Positions 1-6,085 of a stretch of DNA of 64,000 bases are shown here, one piece after another. The notes under the pieces are model-generated. The model was not told the origin of the DNA and did not search any database. It saw only the letters and a program-made list of their open reading frames with translations. Numbering within the stretch: position 1 is the stretch's first letter; the number at the start of each line of letters is the position of its first letter. Both the position numbers and the translations under genes were made by a program. The stretch lies in IMG/VR virus record IMGVR_UViG_3300048625_000156, positions 1 to 64,000 of that record. One strand, written 5' to 3'. The DNA comes from a virus.

Positions 1-35
1 ACAGCGACCTTGATGACTGGAGTGAACGTTCATAG
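1..35 (+). CDS. 3' end of a small acidic protein (partial)
   Basis: A reading frame open from the left edge ends in TAG at 33-35 with the tail SDLDDWSERS. Its acidic composition resembles the small proteins that follow, and a new start codon with a purine-rich leader (AGGGGG) comes six bases later, as in an operon. Only ten residues are visible, so this is an inference from context and no function can be given. Confidence 0.35.
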   Translation, partial: SDLDDWSERS

Positions 36-41
36 GGGGCT

Positions 42-182
42 ATGAAAACATGCAGTGATATGCATGGACATCCTGAGCATGATGTAAAAAGGCTCCTTCT
101 TCATGCCTGGAATTTGCCGACCCCCCCTGGGGATCAGTTTACGAAGGGCTTTAAGAAGCTCCCGAAATATTTCCCAAAATAA
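42..182 (+). CDS. small hypothetical protein, 46 aa
   Basis: ATG at 42 is preceded by AGGGGG at good Shine-Dalgarno spacing, and the frame runs to TAA at 180-182. The protein is rich in His near its start (DMHGHPEHD) and in Lys and aromatic residues at its end (FKKLPKYFPK). I do not recognise the family. Its 3' part contains a TTTACGAA / AAATATTTCCC pair resembling the iteron-like repeats found around 1419 and 5323, so this stretch may also act as a DNA site. Confidence 0.5.
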   Translation: MKTCSDMHGHPEHDVKRLLLHAWNLPTPPGDQFTKGFKKLPKYFPK

Positions 183-205
183 TTAAAGAAATATGCCAAA
201 TAGGC

Positions 206-234
206 TTTACAATGTCCGTGGTTGGGTGTATAAT
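206..234 (+). promoter_or_regulatory. sigma-70-like promoter with conserved spacer motif
   Basis: TTTACA (206-211), a 17-bp spacer and TATAAT (229-234). The spacer begins with ATGTCCGTGG, the same place where other left-arm promoters carry ATGTCGGAGGG. It drives the DUF932-type gene at 278. Confidence 0.75.
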
Positions 235-277
235 GGTATTATCAAGTAAAAAACCCTCCAATAAGAAAGGAGCCACC

Positions 278-1297
278 ATGGCTCATGAACTAGAAATCAA
301 CTCAGAAACTGGCGAAGCGTCTTTTGCTAGCCTACGCCAACCTGCTTGGCATGGACTGGGAACAGTCTTCACCGAAGAAGTAAACACCGCTAAGATGTTG
401 GAACTCGCACACCTTGACAACTGGAATGTTCGTCTTGAAGATGTGGCAATGCCAGAGGGCTTCAACTCTGACAAGGGCTACTCGTTCGTTACTCGCACTA
501 ACCCTTTCGACAAAACTCAGAATGATGTTCTGGGCGTTGTTGGTGAGCGTTATGTCCCACTCCAGAATGAGGACTTGTTCACATTTGCGGACAACCTGCT
601 AGACGGTGGTGGTCGTTGGGAAACTGCTGGCTCTATCAAGGGTGGTCGTCAGGTCTTCGGTGCTTTGGCTCTTGAGCGTGAAACCGTTCTTGACCCTAAT
701 GGCGTGTCTGACAAAATCAACACCTATCTGCTAATCAACACTTCTCACGATGGTTCTGTTGCCATTCAGGCAAGTATCACGCCTGTTCGTGTTGTTTGTG
801 CTAACACTCTCAACCTTGCTCTGTCTTCATTCAAGGGCAAGAACTCTGCTAAGCAGTCATTCAAAATCCGACACACTCAGACCGCTGAGGGTAAAGTTGC
901 TGTTGCTCGTGAAGCATTGGGACTTGCCAACAAATACATGGATGAGTTTGACATCATGGCAAAGGCTATGATTGAGAAGACTATTACTGACAACCAGTTT
1001 ATGGACATCATCAACCTTGCTTACCCTGCTCCAGAAAAAGACGCTAAGGGTTCATTCAAGAAGCACAACGACAAGGTGGACAGCCTGTTGGCAATCTATC
1101 GTGGACAGTTCAACGACACCATTGCGGACACCGCTTGGGGAGCATTCAACGCTTTGACTGAGCGTTTGGACTGGCACAGGACTGGTCGTGGTGGAAGCAA
1201 CGAGAGCATTCTCGCTTCGGCTTCTGGCTTTGACCCTGTAATCAACGCAGAGAAGAACCGCTTGATGAAGTTGGTTCAACAGAGCGTAATGGCGTAA
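278..1297 (+). CDS. DUF932 / TIGR03299-type phage-plasmid protein
   Basis: A 339-residue protein opening MAHELEINSETGEASFASL and continuing RQPAWHGLGTVF, the hallmark of the phage/plasmid-like TIGR03299 (DUF932) family. I chose ATG 278 because AAAGGAG sits just upstream and the only earlier in-frame ATG (212) lies inside the promoter spacer. Members are common in early regions of large phages and on plasmids, and their molecular role is not established. It is the first and largest gene of the rightward left arm and has its own promoter, so it is probably an abundant early product. It is full length with no sign of damage. Confidence 0.85.
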   Translation: MAHELEINSETGEASFASLRQPAWHGLGTVFTEEVNTAKMLELAHLDNWNVRLEDVAMPEGFNSDKGYSFVTRTNPFDKTQNDVLGVVGERYVPLQNEDLFTFADNLLDGGGRWETAGSIKGGRQVFGALALERETVLDPNGVSDKINTYLLINTSHDGSVAIQASITPVRVVCANTLNLALSSFKGKNSAKQSFKIRHTQTAEGKVAVAREALGLANKYMDEFDIMAKAMIEKTITDNQFMDIINLAYPAPEKDAKGSFKKHNDKVDSLLAIYRGQFNDTIADTAWGAFNALTERLDWHRTGRGGSNESILASASGFDPVINAEKNRLMKLVQQSVMA

Positions 1298-1510
1298 GCC
1301 ACTCTCCTAGGCATGAGATAAAACTGCCTCCCCCTGGGGGATCGATCCAGCTGCGACACGCCGACCCACTTTTCCCCTTTATCTATATGAAAAATCAGAT
1401 AGTTAAACATAAAAACTTCATTACGAACAGGTAAATATTTTCCCCGAATGTGGTTAAATGTCGGAGGGTAGGTGTATAATTGAGTTATAACCCAAGAGAA
1501 AGGAAAGTCA
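1298..1510. other. intergenic region with GC hairpin, iteron-like repeat and promoter
   Basis: A 213-bp non-coding gap. It holds a short palindrome CCCCCTGGGGG near 1333 that could end transcription of the upstream gene, then CATTACGAAC ... AAATATTTTCCCC at 1419-1445, a copy of the repeat unit found in the 5.2-5.5 kb block, then the promoter at 1452-1480. Confidence 0.6.
1452..1480 (+). promoter_or_regulatory. left-arm promoter with ATGTCGGAGGG spacer motif
   Basis: Weak -35 GGTTAA (1452-1457), 17-bp spacer starting ATGTCGGAGGGTA, and TATAAT at 1475-1480. The -10 is consensus while the -35 is poor, which suggests help from a factor binding the conserved spacer. It serves the small-gene operon 1511-2503. 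Confidence 0.7.
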
Positions 1511-1681
1511 TTGGGACTTTACTATGTAAAAACCATTGTCGAATACAGTGGAGAAGTAGAAGCAGATAGCGAAGCCGAGGCTGAGGCTATTGGTTGGAAG
1601 TTTGACGAGGAACTTCAGTATGATGGTGTCTATTCCATTGATGTAGAAGAACTTGACGAGCCAGAAGAGGAAGACGAATGA
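1511..1681 (+). CDS. small acidic protein, 56 aa, TTG start
   Basis: The frame reads MGLYYVKTIVEYSGEVEADSE and ends in a Glu/Asp-rich tail, stopping at TGA 1679-1681 inside the ATGA that starts the next gene. No ATG is available; TTG 1511 has AAAGGAAAG six bases upstream, so I take it as the start. Its core V-E-A-D-S-x-x-E-A-E-x-x-A resembles the protein at 3117-3317, so the two are probably paralogues. The function is unknown. The strong negative charge would suit a DNA mimic or an inhibitor of a host protein, but nothing proves it. Confidence 0.65.
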   Translation: MGLYYVKTIVEYSGEVEADSEAEAEAIGWKFDEELQYDGVYSIDVEELDEPEEEDE

Positions 1682-1932
1682 GCCACCTACCAACACGAGA
1701 AGCACACACCATTCCACCTATTGAGTGGGATACCAAAGCAATTCACTACGCAGACCCTATCGGTTTGTGTAATCGCCTCATTGAGGAACTTCATGAACTT
1801 GGTGATGAACTTGAGAATCGTGACCCTAATGACCATGACTATGACTTTATTGAGGGTATGATTTCTGCTCATACTGCTACCCTGACCATGCTAGGCGTAG
1901 ACAACATTCCAGTAGTAGGGAGCAACTGTTGA
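1678..1932 (+). CDS. hypothetical protein, 84 aa
   Basis: Starts at the ATG of an ATGA overlap with the gene before it and ends at TGA 1930-1932, overlapping the next start. The protein is acidic, with a predicted helical centre (LCNRLIEELHELGDELENRD). I do not recognise the family. The tight overlaps on both sides imply translational coupling within the 1511-2503 operon. Confidence 0.7.
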   Translation: MSHLPTREAHTIPPIEWDTKAIHYADPIGLCNRLIEELHELGDELENRDPNDHDYDFIEGMISAHTATLTMLGVDNIPVVGSNC

Positions 1933-2120
1933 GCGATTGGAATCCAGATAAGTTTATGACTTATAGGTTTGTTAGTGACTTTGCTGTCATTACCTTTACA
2001 GTGCCAGGAATGTCTGATTGGGACGAAGAGCAGTGGGACTCTGCTGCGACTGATGACATGACTAGTTATGTAACCGAATCAGATGCCTACTACCTAGATG
2101 ACTGTTGGGAGAACAAATGA
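1929..2120 (+). CDS. hypothetical acidic protein, 63 aa, TTG start
   Basis: TTG 1929 overlaps the TGA of the previous gene (TTGA), and the frame ends in TGA 2118-2120, which overlaps the next ATG. The sequence is rich in Asp, Trp and Tyr (WDEEQWDSAATDDM; YYLDDCWENK). No known domain is seen. Coupling by overlap and the operon position support it as a real gene. Confidence 0.6.
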   Translation: MSDWNPDKFMTYRFVSDFAVITFTVPGMSDWDEEQWDSAATDDMTSYVTESDAYYLDDCWENK

Positions 2121-2233
2121 TACCTGTTCGTAAACTCAAAGGTGATGACTACTACGACTACTACCAATGTCGTGAGTGTGGCAAGACTTGGAAGAGTTAC
2201 TTCAAGAAGATTGGACACAAGAAATGCAAGTAA
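2117..2233 (+). CDS. small zinc-ribbon-like protein, 38 aa
   Basis: ATG 2117 overlaps the upstream stop (ATGA) and the frame ends at TAA 2231-2233. The sequence holds YQCRECGKTWKSYF, then a Lys-rich end with HKKC, giving a C-x2-C plus a distal H/C that could hold one zinc ion. The basic charge contrasts with its acidic neighbours and would suit nucleic acid binding. The function is otherwise unknown. Confidence 0.6.
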   Translation: MIPVRKLKGDDYYDYYQCRECGKTWKSYFKKIGHKKCK

Positions 2234-2361
2234 TGTGTAATCATACTAGGATTGTTTGTCCTACCCATGAGGGTAGTTTTGATTGTAATTCATTCTGTGC
2301 TATCTGTGAGGGCTTTCAGGAATACTGCCCAGAGGGCTGTGAGGTGGAGACCTTTGAGTAG
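2233..2361 (+). CDS. cysteine-rich small protein, 42 aa
   Basis: ATG 2233 overlaps the TAA of the previous gene (TAATG). Eight cysteines in 42 residues (MCNHTRIVC, then FDCNSFCAICEG, then EYCPEGCE) suggest two metal-binding knuckles. The family is not recognised. It follows another Cys-containing mini-protein, so the pair may work together, which is an inference from order only. Confidence 0.55.
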   Translation: MCNHTRIVCPTHEGSFDCNSFCAICEGFQEYCPEGCEVETFE

Positions 2362-2503
2362 TTATGAAGAGGGCTACCAGGCTGCGATAGATAAGGTTGT
2401 TAGTATGCTTGACAATACTATGAACAATGAAGAAGTTATGACTACCCTGCCAGCAAAATGGATCTTGGGTATCCTGAGAGTATCCCTGACTAACCCAGAG
2501 TAA
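2354..2503 (+). CDS. hypothetical protein, 49 aa, TTG start
   Basis: TTG 2354 overlaps the stop of the gene before (TTGAGTAG) and the frame runs to TAA 2501-2503, just into the next promoter. It reads MSSYEEGYQAAIDKVVSMLD and has a helical, acidic first half. An open frame extends farther upstream, but that part is antisense-like and overlaps real genes. The family is unknown; this is the last gene of the operon begun at 1511. Confidence 0.55.
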   Translation: MSSYEEGYQAAIDKVVSMLDNTMNNEEVMTTLPAKWILGILRVSLTNPE

Positions 2504-2527
2504 AATGTCGGAGGGTACTGTTATAAT
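2499..2527 (+). promoter_or_regulatory. left-arm promoter with ATGTCGGAGGG spacer motif
   Basis: AGTAAA (2499-2504), 17-bp spacer beginning ATGTCGGAGGGTA, TATAAT (2522-2527). The 13-bp spacer block is identical to that at 1458-1470. It drives the gene at 2557. Confidence 0.72.
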
Positions 2528-2556
2528 AGAGTATCAACCCAAACAAAGGAAAAGAA

Positions 2557-3078
2557 ATGCATGTATTACAATATATCGCAGTAGTTGCTGAAGACAGTGA
2601 CGAGGCTATGCAAAGTGTTGAGACCTTTCTCAATAGCGAAATGGGTGGCAATGACTATGCTACCAACTCATGGTATGACTGGTTTGTAATTGGTGGTGGT
2701 CGTTTCGTAGAAGGAGACCCTTACGAGAGTTCTCCTAACCACATTATCTCTGCGTATGAAGCAGGTAACGATATCCTTGTAAAGACTATCAATGATTGCT
2801 TAGATAGCCGCAAGCGTGAGTTTGCAGATTACCGAGCAAGTTTCGATAAGAGTGAGATTGACCTCAATGCCAAACTAGATAGTTACACTGGTAACACCGA
2901 TTACTCATTCGAACTCTACCCCCTCAAGAAGATGATTGACATGCTTCAAGGTAACTGGGATTATAACTCCTACTTCTTTGACATGGACAGTCAGTCAACC
3001 AACCCTAAGTATATCCTTGATAAGGCTGAGAAAGATAACAAAAACATTTTTCTTGTCCCTATTGACTTCCACTTCTAA
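2557..3078 (+). CDS. hypothetical protein, 173 aa
   Basis: ATG 2557 follows a purine-rich leader (CAAAGGAAAAGAA) and its own promoter. The protein opens MHVLQYIAVVAEDSDEAMQSV, suggesting an alpha/beta fold, and has a WYDWFVIGGGRF signature in its first third that I associate with conserved phage hypotheticals but cannot name. It is the second largest gene of the left arm. There are no membrane segments or metal motifs. A sigma-70-like promoter for the next gene overlaps its last codons. Confidence 0.75.
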   Translation: MHVLQYIAVVAEDSDEAMQSVETFLNSEMGGNDYATNSWYDWFVIGGGRFVEGDPYESSPNHIISAYEAGNDILVKTINDCLDSRKREFADYRASFDKSEIDLNAKLDSYTGNTDYSFELYPLKKMIDMLQGNWDYNSYFFDMDSQSTNPKYILDKAEKDNKNIFLVPIDFHF

Positions 3079-3090
3079 AACTGGTATAAT
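3062..3090 (+). promoter_or_regulatory. sigma-70-like promoter (TTGACT-17-TATAAT)
   Basis: TTGACT at 3062-3067 lies inside the end of the upstream gene; TATAAT is at 3085-3090 with TGG directly before it (extended -10). The conserved ATGTC spacer block is absent. It precedes the gene at 3117. Confidence 0.75.
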
Positions 3091-3116
3091 TGAGATAACC
3101 CTAAAGAAAGAGAACA

Positions 3117-3317
3117 ATGGCTACATTTGAAGTCACAGTAACCTATCACTTCGACACCACCTATGAGGTTGAGGCAGACAGTTACGAGCAAGCAGAATAC
3201 AAAGCCCTAGAAGAAGCAACCGAGTGGAAGCCCTACTCATCTGTAAAGGGCTACACTGAAGACTGGTATCAGGTAGAAGTTGAGCCAGCACACATTAGCG
3301 GAGAGTTGGACGACTAA
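3117..3317 (+). CDS. small acidic protein, 66 aa, paralogue of the 1511 product
   Basis: Starts MATFEVTVTYHFDTTYEVEA after AAAGAGAACA and ends at TAA 3315-3317, one base into the next ATG. The segment VEADSYEQAEYKALEEA matches the VEADSEAEAEAIGW segment of the 56-residue protein at 1511, so both probably share a small alpha/beta fold in which a strand is followed by an Ala/Glu helix. The role is unknown. Confidence 0.7.
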   Translation: MATFEVTVTYHFDTTYEVEADSYEQAEYKALEEATEWKPYSSVKGYTEDWYQVEVEPAHISGELDD

Positions 3318-3760
3318 TGTACACCACAATGACTTGGGAAGAGTTTGAGGCTACCTACAAGCCTATCCTAAATAAAATTACTAAGTATCCTAGCGATACA
3401 CAGTTTGCTTTCGAAACCTATGGCGAAGAACAGGAGTTTGTTCTTGCCCAACCAGAGCAGAATGTCTGGACTGAAGTAGACGGAGATGGTGGTTGCTACA
3501 TTATCAATGGCTTCCACTATGTCAATCGCATTCAGTACTATGTGTGTGAGGTTCCTAATGCCCTGCCGAAGTACCAAGAAGTCGTACTCCAAGTCTACAA
3601 AGACTGTGACGAATGTGGCTGTGCTGGTGGCGACGGTACTACTGATGACGGTGAGCCTTGTGCTAACTGTACTGACAAGTATGACGAATTCAACATCTAC
3701 CCTGAACGCTCAGACCTAATTGAAATCTTTGGAGAGGAATACGCAAATGAGCAAGTCTAG
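3317..3760 (+). CDS. hypothetical protein with CxxC zinc-finger region, 147 aa
   Basis: ATG at 3317 overlaps the stop of the previous gene. The N-terminal two thirds are acidic and aromatic. Residues around 95-120 carry CDECGCAGGDG and EPCANC, two CxxC pairs reminiscent of a DnaJ-type zinc ribbon; tails of this type are frequent in small phage proteins. The family is not named. It overlaps the next gene by 14 bases. Confidence 0.7.
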   Translation: MYTTMTWEEFEATYKPILNKITKYPSDTQFAFETYGEEQEFVLAQPEQNVWTEVDGDGGCYIINGFHYVNRIQYYVCEVPNALPKYQEVVLQVYKDCDECGCAGGDGTTDDGEPCANCTDKYDEFNIYPERSDLIEIFGEEYANEQV

Positions 3761-3926
3761 TTATCTAACCAACGAGGAACTCTTGGAGAACATCGCAAGG
3801 GACCTAACTGAAATGCATCGTGAGACTGGTATTGATTTAGCATACTGGGACACAGCCCTAGAGATTGTACGTCGCTTCTATGACGTAAAGGTTGATGTGA
3901 TTGTGAGGGACCGCCGTAATGTCTGA
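3747..3926 (+). CDS. hypothetical protein, 59 aa
   Basis: I start it at ATG 3747 (MSKSSYLTNEELLENIARDL), preceded by GGAGAGGAATACGCAA; an earlier in-frame ATG at 3720 lies deep inside the upstream gene. The predicted fold is mostly helical. It ends at TGA 3924-3926 and overlaps the next start by 8 bases. The family is not recognised. Confidence 0.6.
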   Translation: MSKSSYLTNEELLENIARDLTEMHRETGIDLAYWDTALEIVRRFYDVKVDVIVRDRRNV

Positions 3927-4125
3927 CTCAAGCAGAGCATTTGAACACCTTGCATTTGACAAGGAAAACTTTGAAACATGGGTAGATGAGACTGGACAAA
4001 CCGCCCTTTCTGATGTACAATGGGAGAAGGTAAAAGACGAGTTAGACGGACGAGTAGAGAACTACTTAGACGAAATGATTTACAATGTTGTTATTGACTT
4101 TAGAGAGGGTCACTTCGATGATTAA
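3919..4125 (+). CDS. hypothetical acidic protein, 68 aa
   Basis: ATG 3919 overlaps the upstream stop. The protein (MSDSSRAFEHLAFDKENFET) is acidic and predicted helical with conserved-looking Trp/Tyr positions. It ends in TAA 4123-4125 overlapping the next ATG (4118). It is part of the same coupled string as its neighbours; the function is unknown. Confidence 0.62.
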   Translation: MSDSSRAFEHLAFDKENFETWVDETGQTALSDVQWEKVKDELDGRVENYLDEMIYNVVIDFREGHFDD

Positions 4126-4477
4126 AGTACTAGACTTGAACATCTTCTATCGTGAAGACTGGGACGAGGATACGGACACTACCACATGGGCAGACACACT
4201 GACCATTGACGTATACATTCGTGAAGAGGACCAGCACGGTGTCCGCAATCGTGAGACAGGCATGTTGATTGAGTGTACTCCTGAAGAGACTGCAGTCATT
4301 GCTCCTAACTACCCTGAGAATGAATACGGCTCAGACTGGTGGGACTTTGCAGAGAACCTTCTAAAGTTTGCACCACCTCGTGTATCATCTCTAATTAAAT
4401 CAGTAGACGTAGACAAAGACGGTACAGACGTAACGTTGAATTATACTGACTCACCACCTGATGGGATGCTGTTTTGA
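4118..4477 (+). CDS. hypothetical acidic protein, 119 aa
   Basis: I start it at ATG 4118 (MIKVLDLNIFYREDWDEDTD), which has AGAGAGGG upstream; an earlier in-frame ATG at 4085 would overlap the previous gene heavily. It is strongly acidic with several Trp residues. It ends at TGA 4475-4477, directly before the hairpin-rich region. The family is not recognised. Confidence 0.65.
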   Translation: MIKVLDLNIFYREDWDEDTDTTTWADTLTIDVYIREEDQHGVRNRETGMLIECTPEETAVIAPNYPENEYGSDWWDFAENLLKFAPPRVSSLIKSVDVDKDGTDVTLNYTDSPPDGMLF

Positions 4478-4481
4478 TCTT

Positions 4482-4595
4482 CCTAGTCGAGCACTGCTCC
4501 TAGGGACAGTAGGGAATCAATAACGTCTAAGGGGTTGGACGGATTCCCTACAGGGGAGGCACAGGGAGTTATTTCCTTTCACCTTGTGCTTCCCC
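4482..4595 (+). ncRNA. three tandem stem-loops, possible structured RNA or terminator block
   Basis: Three good hairpins follow one another in 114 bp. The first is CCTAG/GAGCA with TGCTC/CTAGG (4482-4503). The second is TAGGGAATC (4510-4518) paired with GATTCCCTA (4542-4550), with an inner CGTC/GACG stem. The third is GGGGAGGCACA (4553-4563) paired with TTGTGCTTCCCC (4584-4595) with one mismatch. None has a clear U-run, so a plain terminator is not obvious. The third stem contains the -35 of the next promoter. It could be a leader RNA, a processed small RNA or a terminator array. Confidence 0.45.
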
Positions 4596-4612
4596 ACTAT
4601 TTTTGGTATAAT
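4584..4612 (+). promoter_or_regulatory. sigma-70-like promoter (TTGTGC-17-TATAAT)
   Basis: TTGTGC 4584-4589, 17-bp spacer, TATAAT 4607-4612 with TGG before it (extended -10). The -35 sits in the 3' arm of a hairpin. It drives the gene at 4642. Confidence 0.65.
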
Positions 4613-4641
4613 AGAGATACAACTACACAGAAAGCAACACA

Positions 4642-4848
4642 ATGACAAGACGATTGACAGAAGAGGAAAAGGTAGCCAAGCAGTTAGCGAAGATAACTAA
4701 TGATTTGACTTTGGACTTAGAACAGGTGGGGGTAGTGTTATCAGACATCAGCCACAATGTATCATTCCGAAGACTAGGACTAATCGTAGAGGTAGCAGAA
4801 CAGGAAAAAGAAAATCGTTCTTTGGCTGACTACCCACGGCTTTGGTAA
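4642..4848 (+). CDS. hypothetical protein, 68 aa
   Basis: ATG 4642 (MTRRLTEEEKVAKQLAKITN) follows its own promoter and an AGAAAGCAACACA leader. It is probably an all-helical protein with Lys/Glu-rich ends. No domain is recognised. Its stop (TAA 4846-4848) lies inside the -35 of the next promoter. Confidence 0.6.
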   Translation: MTRRLTEEEKVAKQLAKITNDLTLDLEQVGVVLSDISHNVSFRRLGLIVEVAEQEKENRSLADYPRLW

Positions 4849-4872
4849 AATGTCAGAGGCAGGGAGTATAAT
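4844..4872 (+). promoter_or_regulatory. left-arm promoter with spacer motif; predicts a leaderless mRNA
   Basis: GGTAAA (4844-4849), 17-bp spacer beginning ATGTCAGAGG, TATAAT (4867-4872). Only six bases separate the -10 from ATG 4879, so transcription should start at the A of the start codon. Confidence 0.75.
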
Positions 4873-4878
4873 ATAACT

Positions 4879-5172
4879 ATGACAGAAAACAACGAAACCA
4901 CATTTGAAAACAAGGTAGATATCCTTGCTGACATTTGGCTGAACTACAGAACAGACGGAGCCTTCCAAGACTTCATCGAATACAACGACTTGGGTTTGCC
5001 GTTAGCATACGCTATCTCAAACAAGATTGTTGAAGCAACAGACATTGCTGAGAACTTCGTGAACGAGAGTTTTGCTCTCTTGCTTGCTGGTCTTGATATT
5101 GACGAAGATAAGGGCTATGAAAACCTTGAAGACATCTTTGCTGATAATCTAGATAGTGATGAAGAAGAATAG
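4879..5172 (+). CDS. hypothetical acidic protein, 97 aa, leaderless
   Basis: ATG 4879 lies seven bases after the end of a consensus -10, leaving no room for a ribosome site, so the message is expected to be leaderless. The protein (MTENNETTFENKVDILADIW) is very acidic and ends NLDSDEEE. The family is unknown. It is the last gene of the rightward left arm and is followed within 8 bases by a UUCG hairpin terminator. Confidence 0.7.
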   Translation: MTENNETTFENKVDILADIWLNYRTDGAFQDFIEYNDLGLPLAYAISNKIVEATDIAENFVNESFALLLAGLDIDEDKGYENLEDIFADNLDSDEEE

Positions 5173-5179
5173 CTAGGCT

Positions 5180-5195
5180 GTCCCCTTCGGGGGAC
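5180..5195 (+). terminator. UUCG hairpin terminator
   Basis: GTCCCC, loop TTCG, GGGGAC: a perfect 6-bp stem eight bases after the last rightward gene. It has no U-run, as is usual in actinobacterial systems. Confidence 0.7.
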
Positions 5196-5210
5196 CTCCT
5201 GGTCGGCAGC

Positions 5211-5232
5211 TGTGTATAACTCTGTGGATAAC
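5211..5232. promoter_or_regulatory. two DnaA-box-like sites
   Basis: TGTGTATAA (5211-5219) and TGTGGATAA (5223-5231) are the complements of TTATACACA and TTATCCACA, matches to the bacterial DnaA box TTATNCACA. Another TGTGGATAA is at 5821-5829, with near matches TTATCAACA at 5797-5805 and TTATCAATA at about 5594. Confidence 0.55.
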
Positions 5233-5254
5233 TTTTTCAAACAATCCTAGTAGA

Positions 5255-5356
5255 CATTACGAACATTACGAACCTTTCCCCAAAATCCCCAAACATTGTT
5301 TGTTTTGTTTGTCAAAAAAAGACATTACGAACGACCAAATATTTTTCCCCAATCAT
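5255..5356. repeat. iteron-like ATTACGAAC repeats
   Basis: CATTACGAA occurs twice in direct tandem (5255-5272), then CATTACGAAC followed by AAATATTTTTCCCC (5323-5350). Related copies lie at 1419-1445, 5512-5538 and, weaker, at 5453 and 6075. The order of the two half-motifs and their spacing are kept, so this looks like a protein-binding repeat. Confidence 0.6.
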
Positions 5357-5359
5357 GGA

Positions 5360-5388
5360 CATTAAATGTCAGTGGTATATGCTATAGG
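5360..5388 (+). promoter_or_regulatory. degenerate copy of the left-arm promoter motif
   Basis: CATTAA, then ATGTCAGTGG opening a 17-bp spacer, then TATAGG at 5383-5388. It matches the promoters at 206, 1452, 2499 and 4844 in layout, but no gene follows. It could make an RNA within the origin-like block. Confidence 0.45.
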
Positions 5389-5501
5389 TGTATATACTAT
5401 ACTAGGGATTATAGAGATCAATTACAATGCCCCCCATTTTTGGGAGGGCATCTATTACGATCCCATTACAATTTCCTCTAGTATAAGACAATACACCTAT
5501 A
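5383..5501. repeat. nested inverted repeats
   Basis: TATAGGTGTAT...CTAG (from 5383) is matched in reverse by CTAG...ATACACCTATA (ending 5501), an imperfect repeat of about 22 bp. Between the arms lies a strong hairpin, ATGCCCCCC/GGGAGGGCAT at 5427-5451 (one mismatch, loop of Ts). The whole segment could extrude a large cruciform. Confidence 0.6.
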
Positions 5502-5641
5502 CATCTATAGGTATTACGAACACACCATATTTTTCCCTGAAAGTTGTATGTTTTGATACATTTCTATTTGTTTTGATAAGGTTTTGAGCTAAATGAGAAC
5601 GATTATCAATAGTTTTTTATATAACAATTTGGTAAAAAAGC

Positions 5642-5697
5642 TTGACAAATTGGTGGATATGTGCATACTTGACAAATCAGGATATGTGTGGTATGTG
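5642..5697 (+). promoter_or_regulatory. tandem TTGACA promoter-like repeats
   Basis: CTTGACAAAT...GGATATGTG occurs twice, at 5641 and 5668. Each TTGACA has a possible -10 17 bp downstream (ATACTT, TATGTG). No gene follows on this strand, so these may be an RNA primer promoter or simply repeats. Confidence 0.35.
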
Positions 5698-6085
5698 GTT
5701 TGGGGATAGGTATATGCGGATAGAAATGTTTGCCAGGCTTCTTAAATATGCTCTATTACCCATATCCTTTTCCAAACACTCTCTTATTGACAACAGTTAT
5801 CAACAACAGTAAGATGAATCTGTGGATAACTATGTGTAAAACCTATCCTAAACAGCCTTCTAAGGGGTCTAGGAGGACTTATCTACATCTCCTAGGTCAT
5901 AATATTCGGAGGGTATTAAAGACTCCATATACAGCAGATAGGCAGCTATCAGGACATCCCCATAGACCTCTATCTCCACATCTCCTGATCTGATAGTATA
6001 CAGCCTATCAGGGAATATGGGATATTTGAACTTAGGTGTTTCCATTAGGGATTATCCTTATAGTTTATACTAGGGATTACGAAGC

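Larger units (their letters stand above)
5173..6085. other. 0.9-kb non-coding, repeat-rich block; candidate replication origin
   Basis: No credible gene is present; the short frames lack ribosome sites. The block is very AT-rich and lies where rightward and leftward transcription converge. It holds a terminator, DnaA-box-like sequences, copies of an ATTACGAAC / AATATTTTTCCCC repeat, nested inverted repeats and a tandem TTGACAAAT repeat. This mix is typical of replication origins, which is an inference; a regulatory or partition site is also possible. Confidence 0.55.

Noticed and set aside
5296-5993. Short open frames in the origin-like block
   Set aside because: No ribosome sites; they cover repeats and hairpins and have odd composition rich in Tyr, Ile and Pro.
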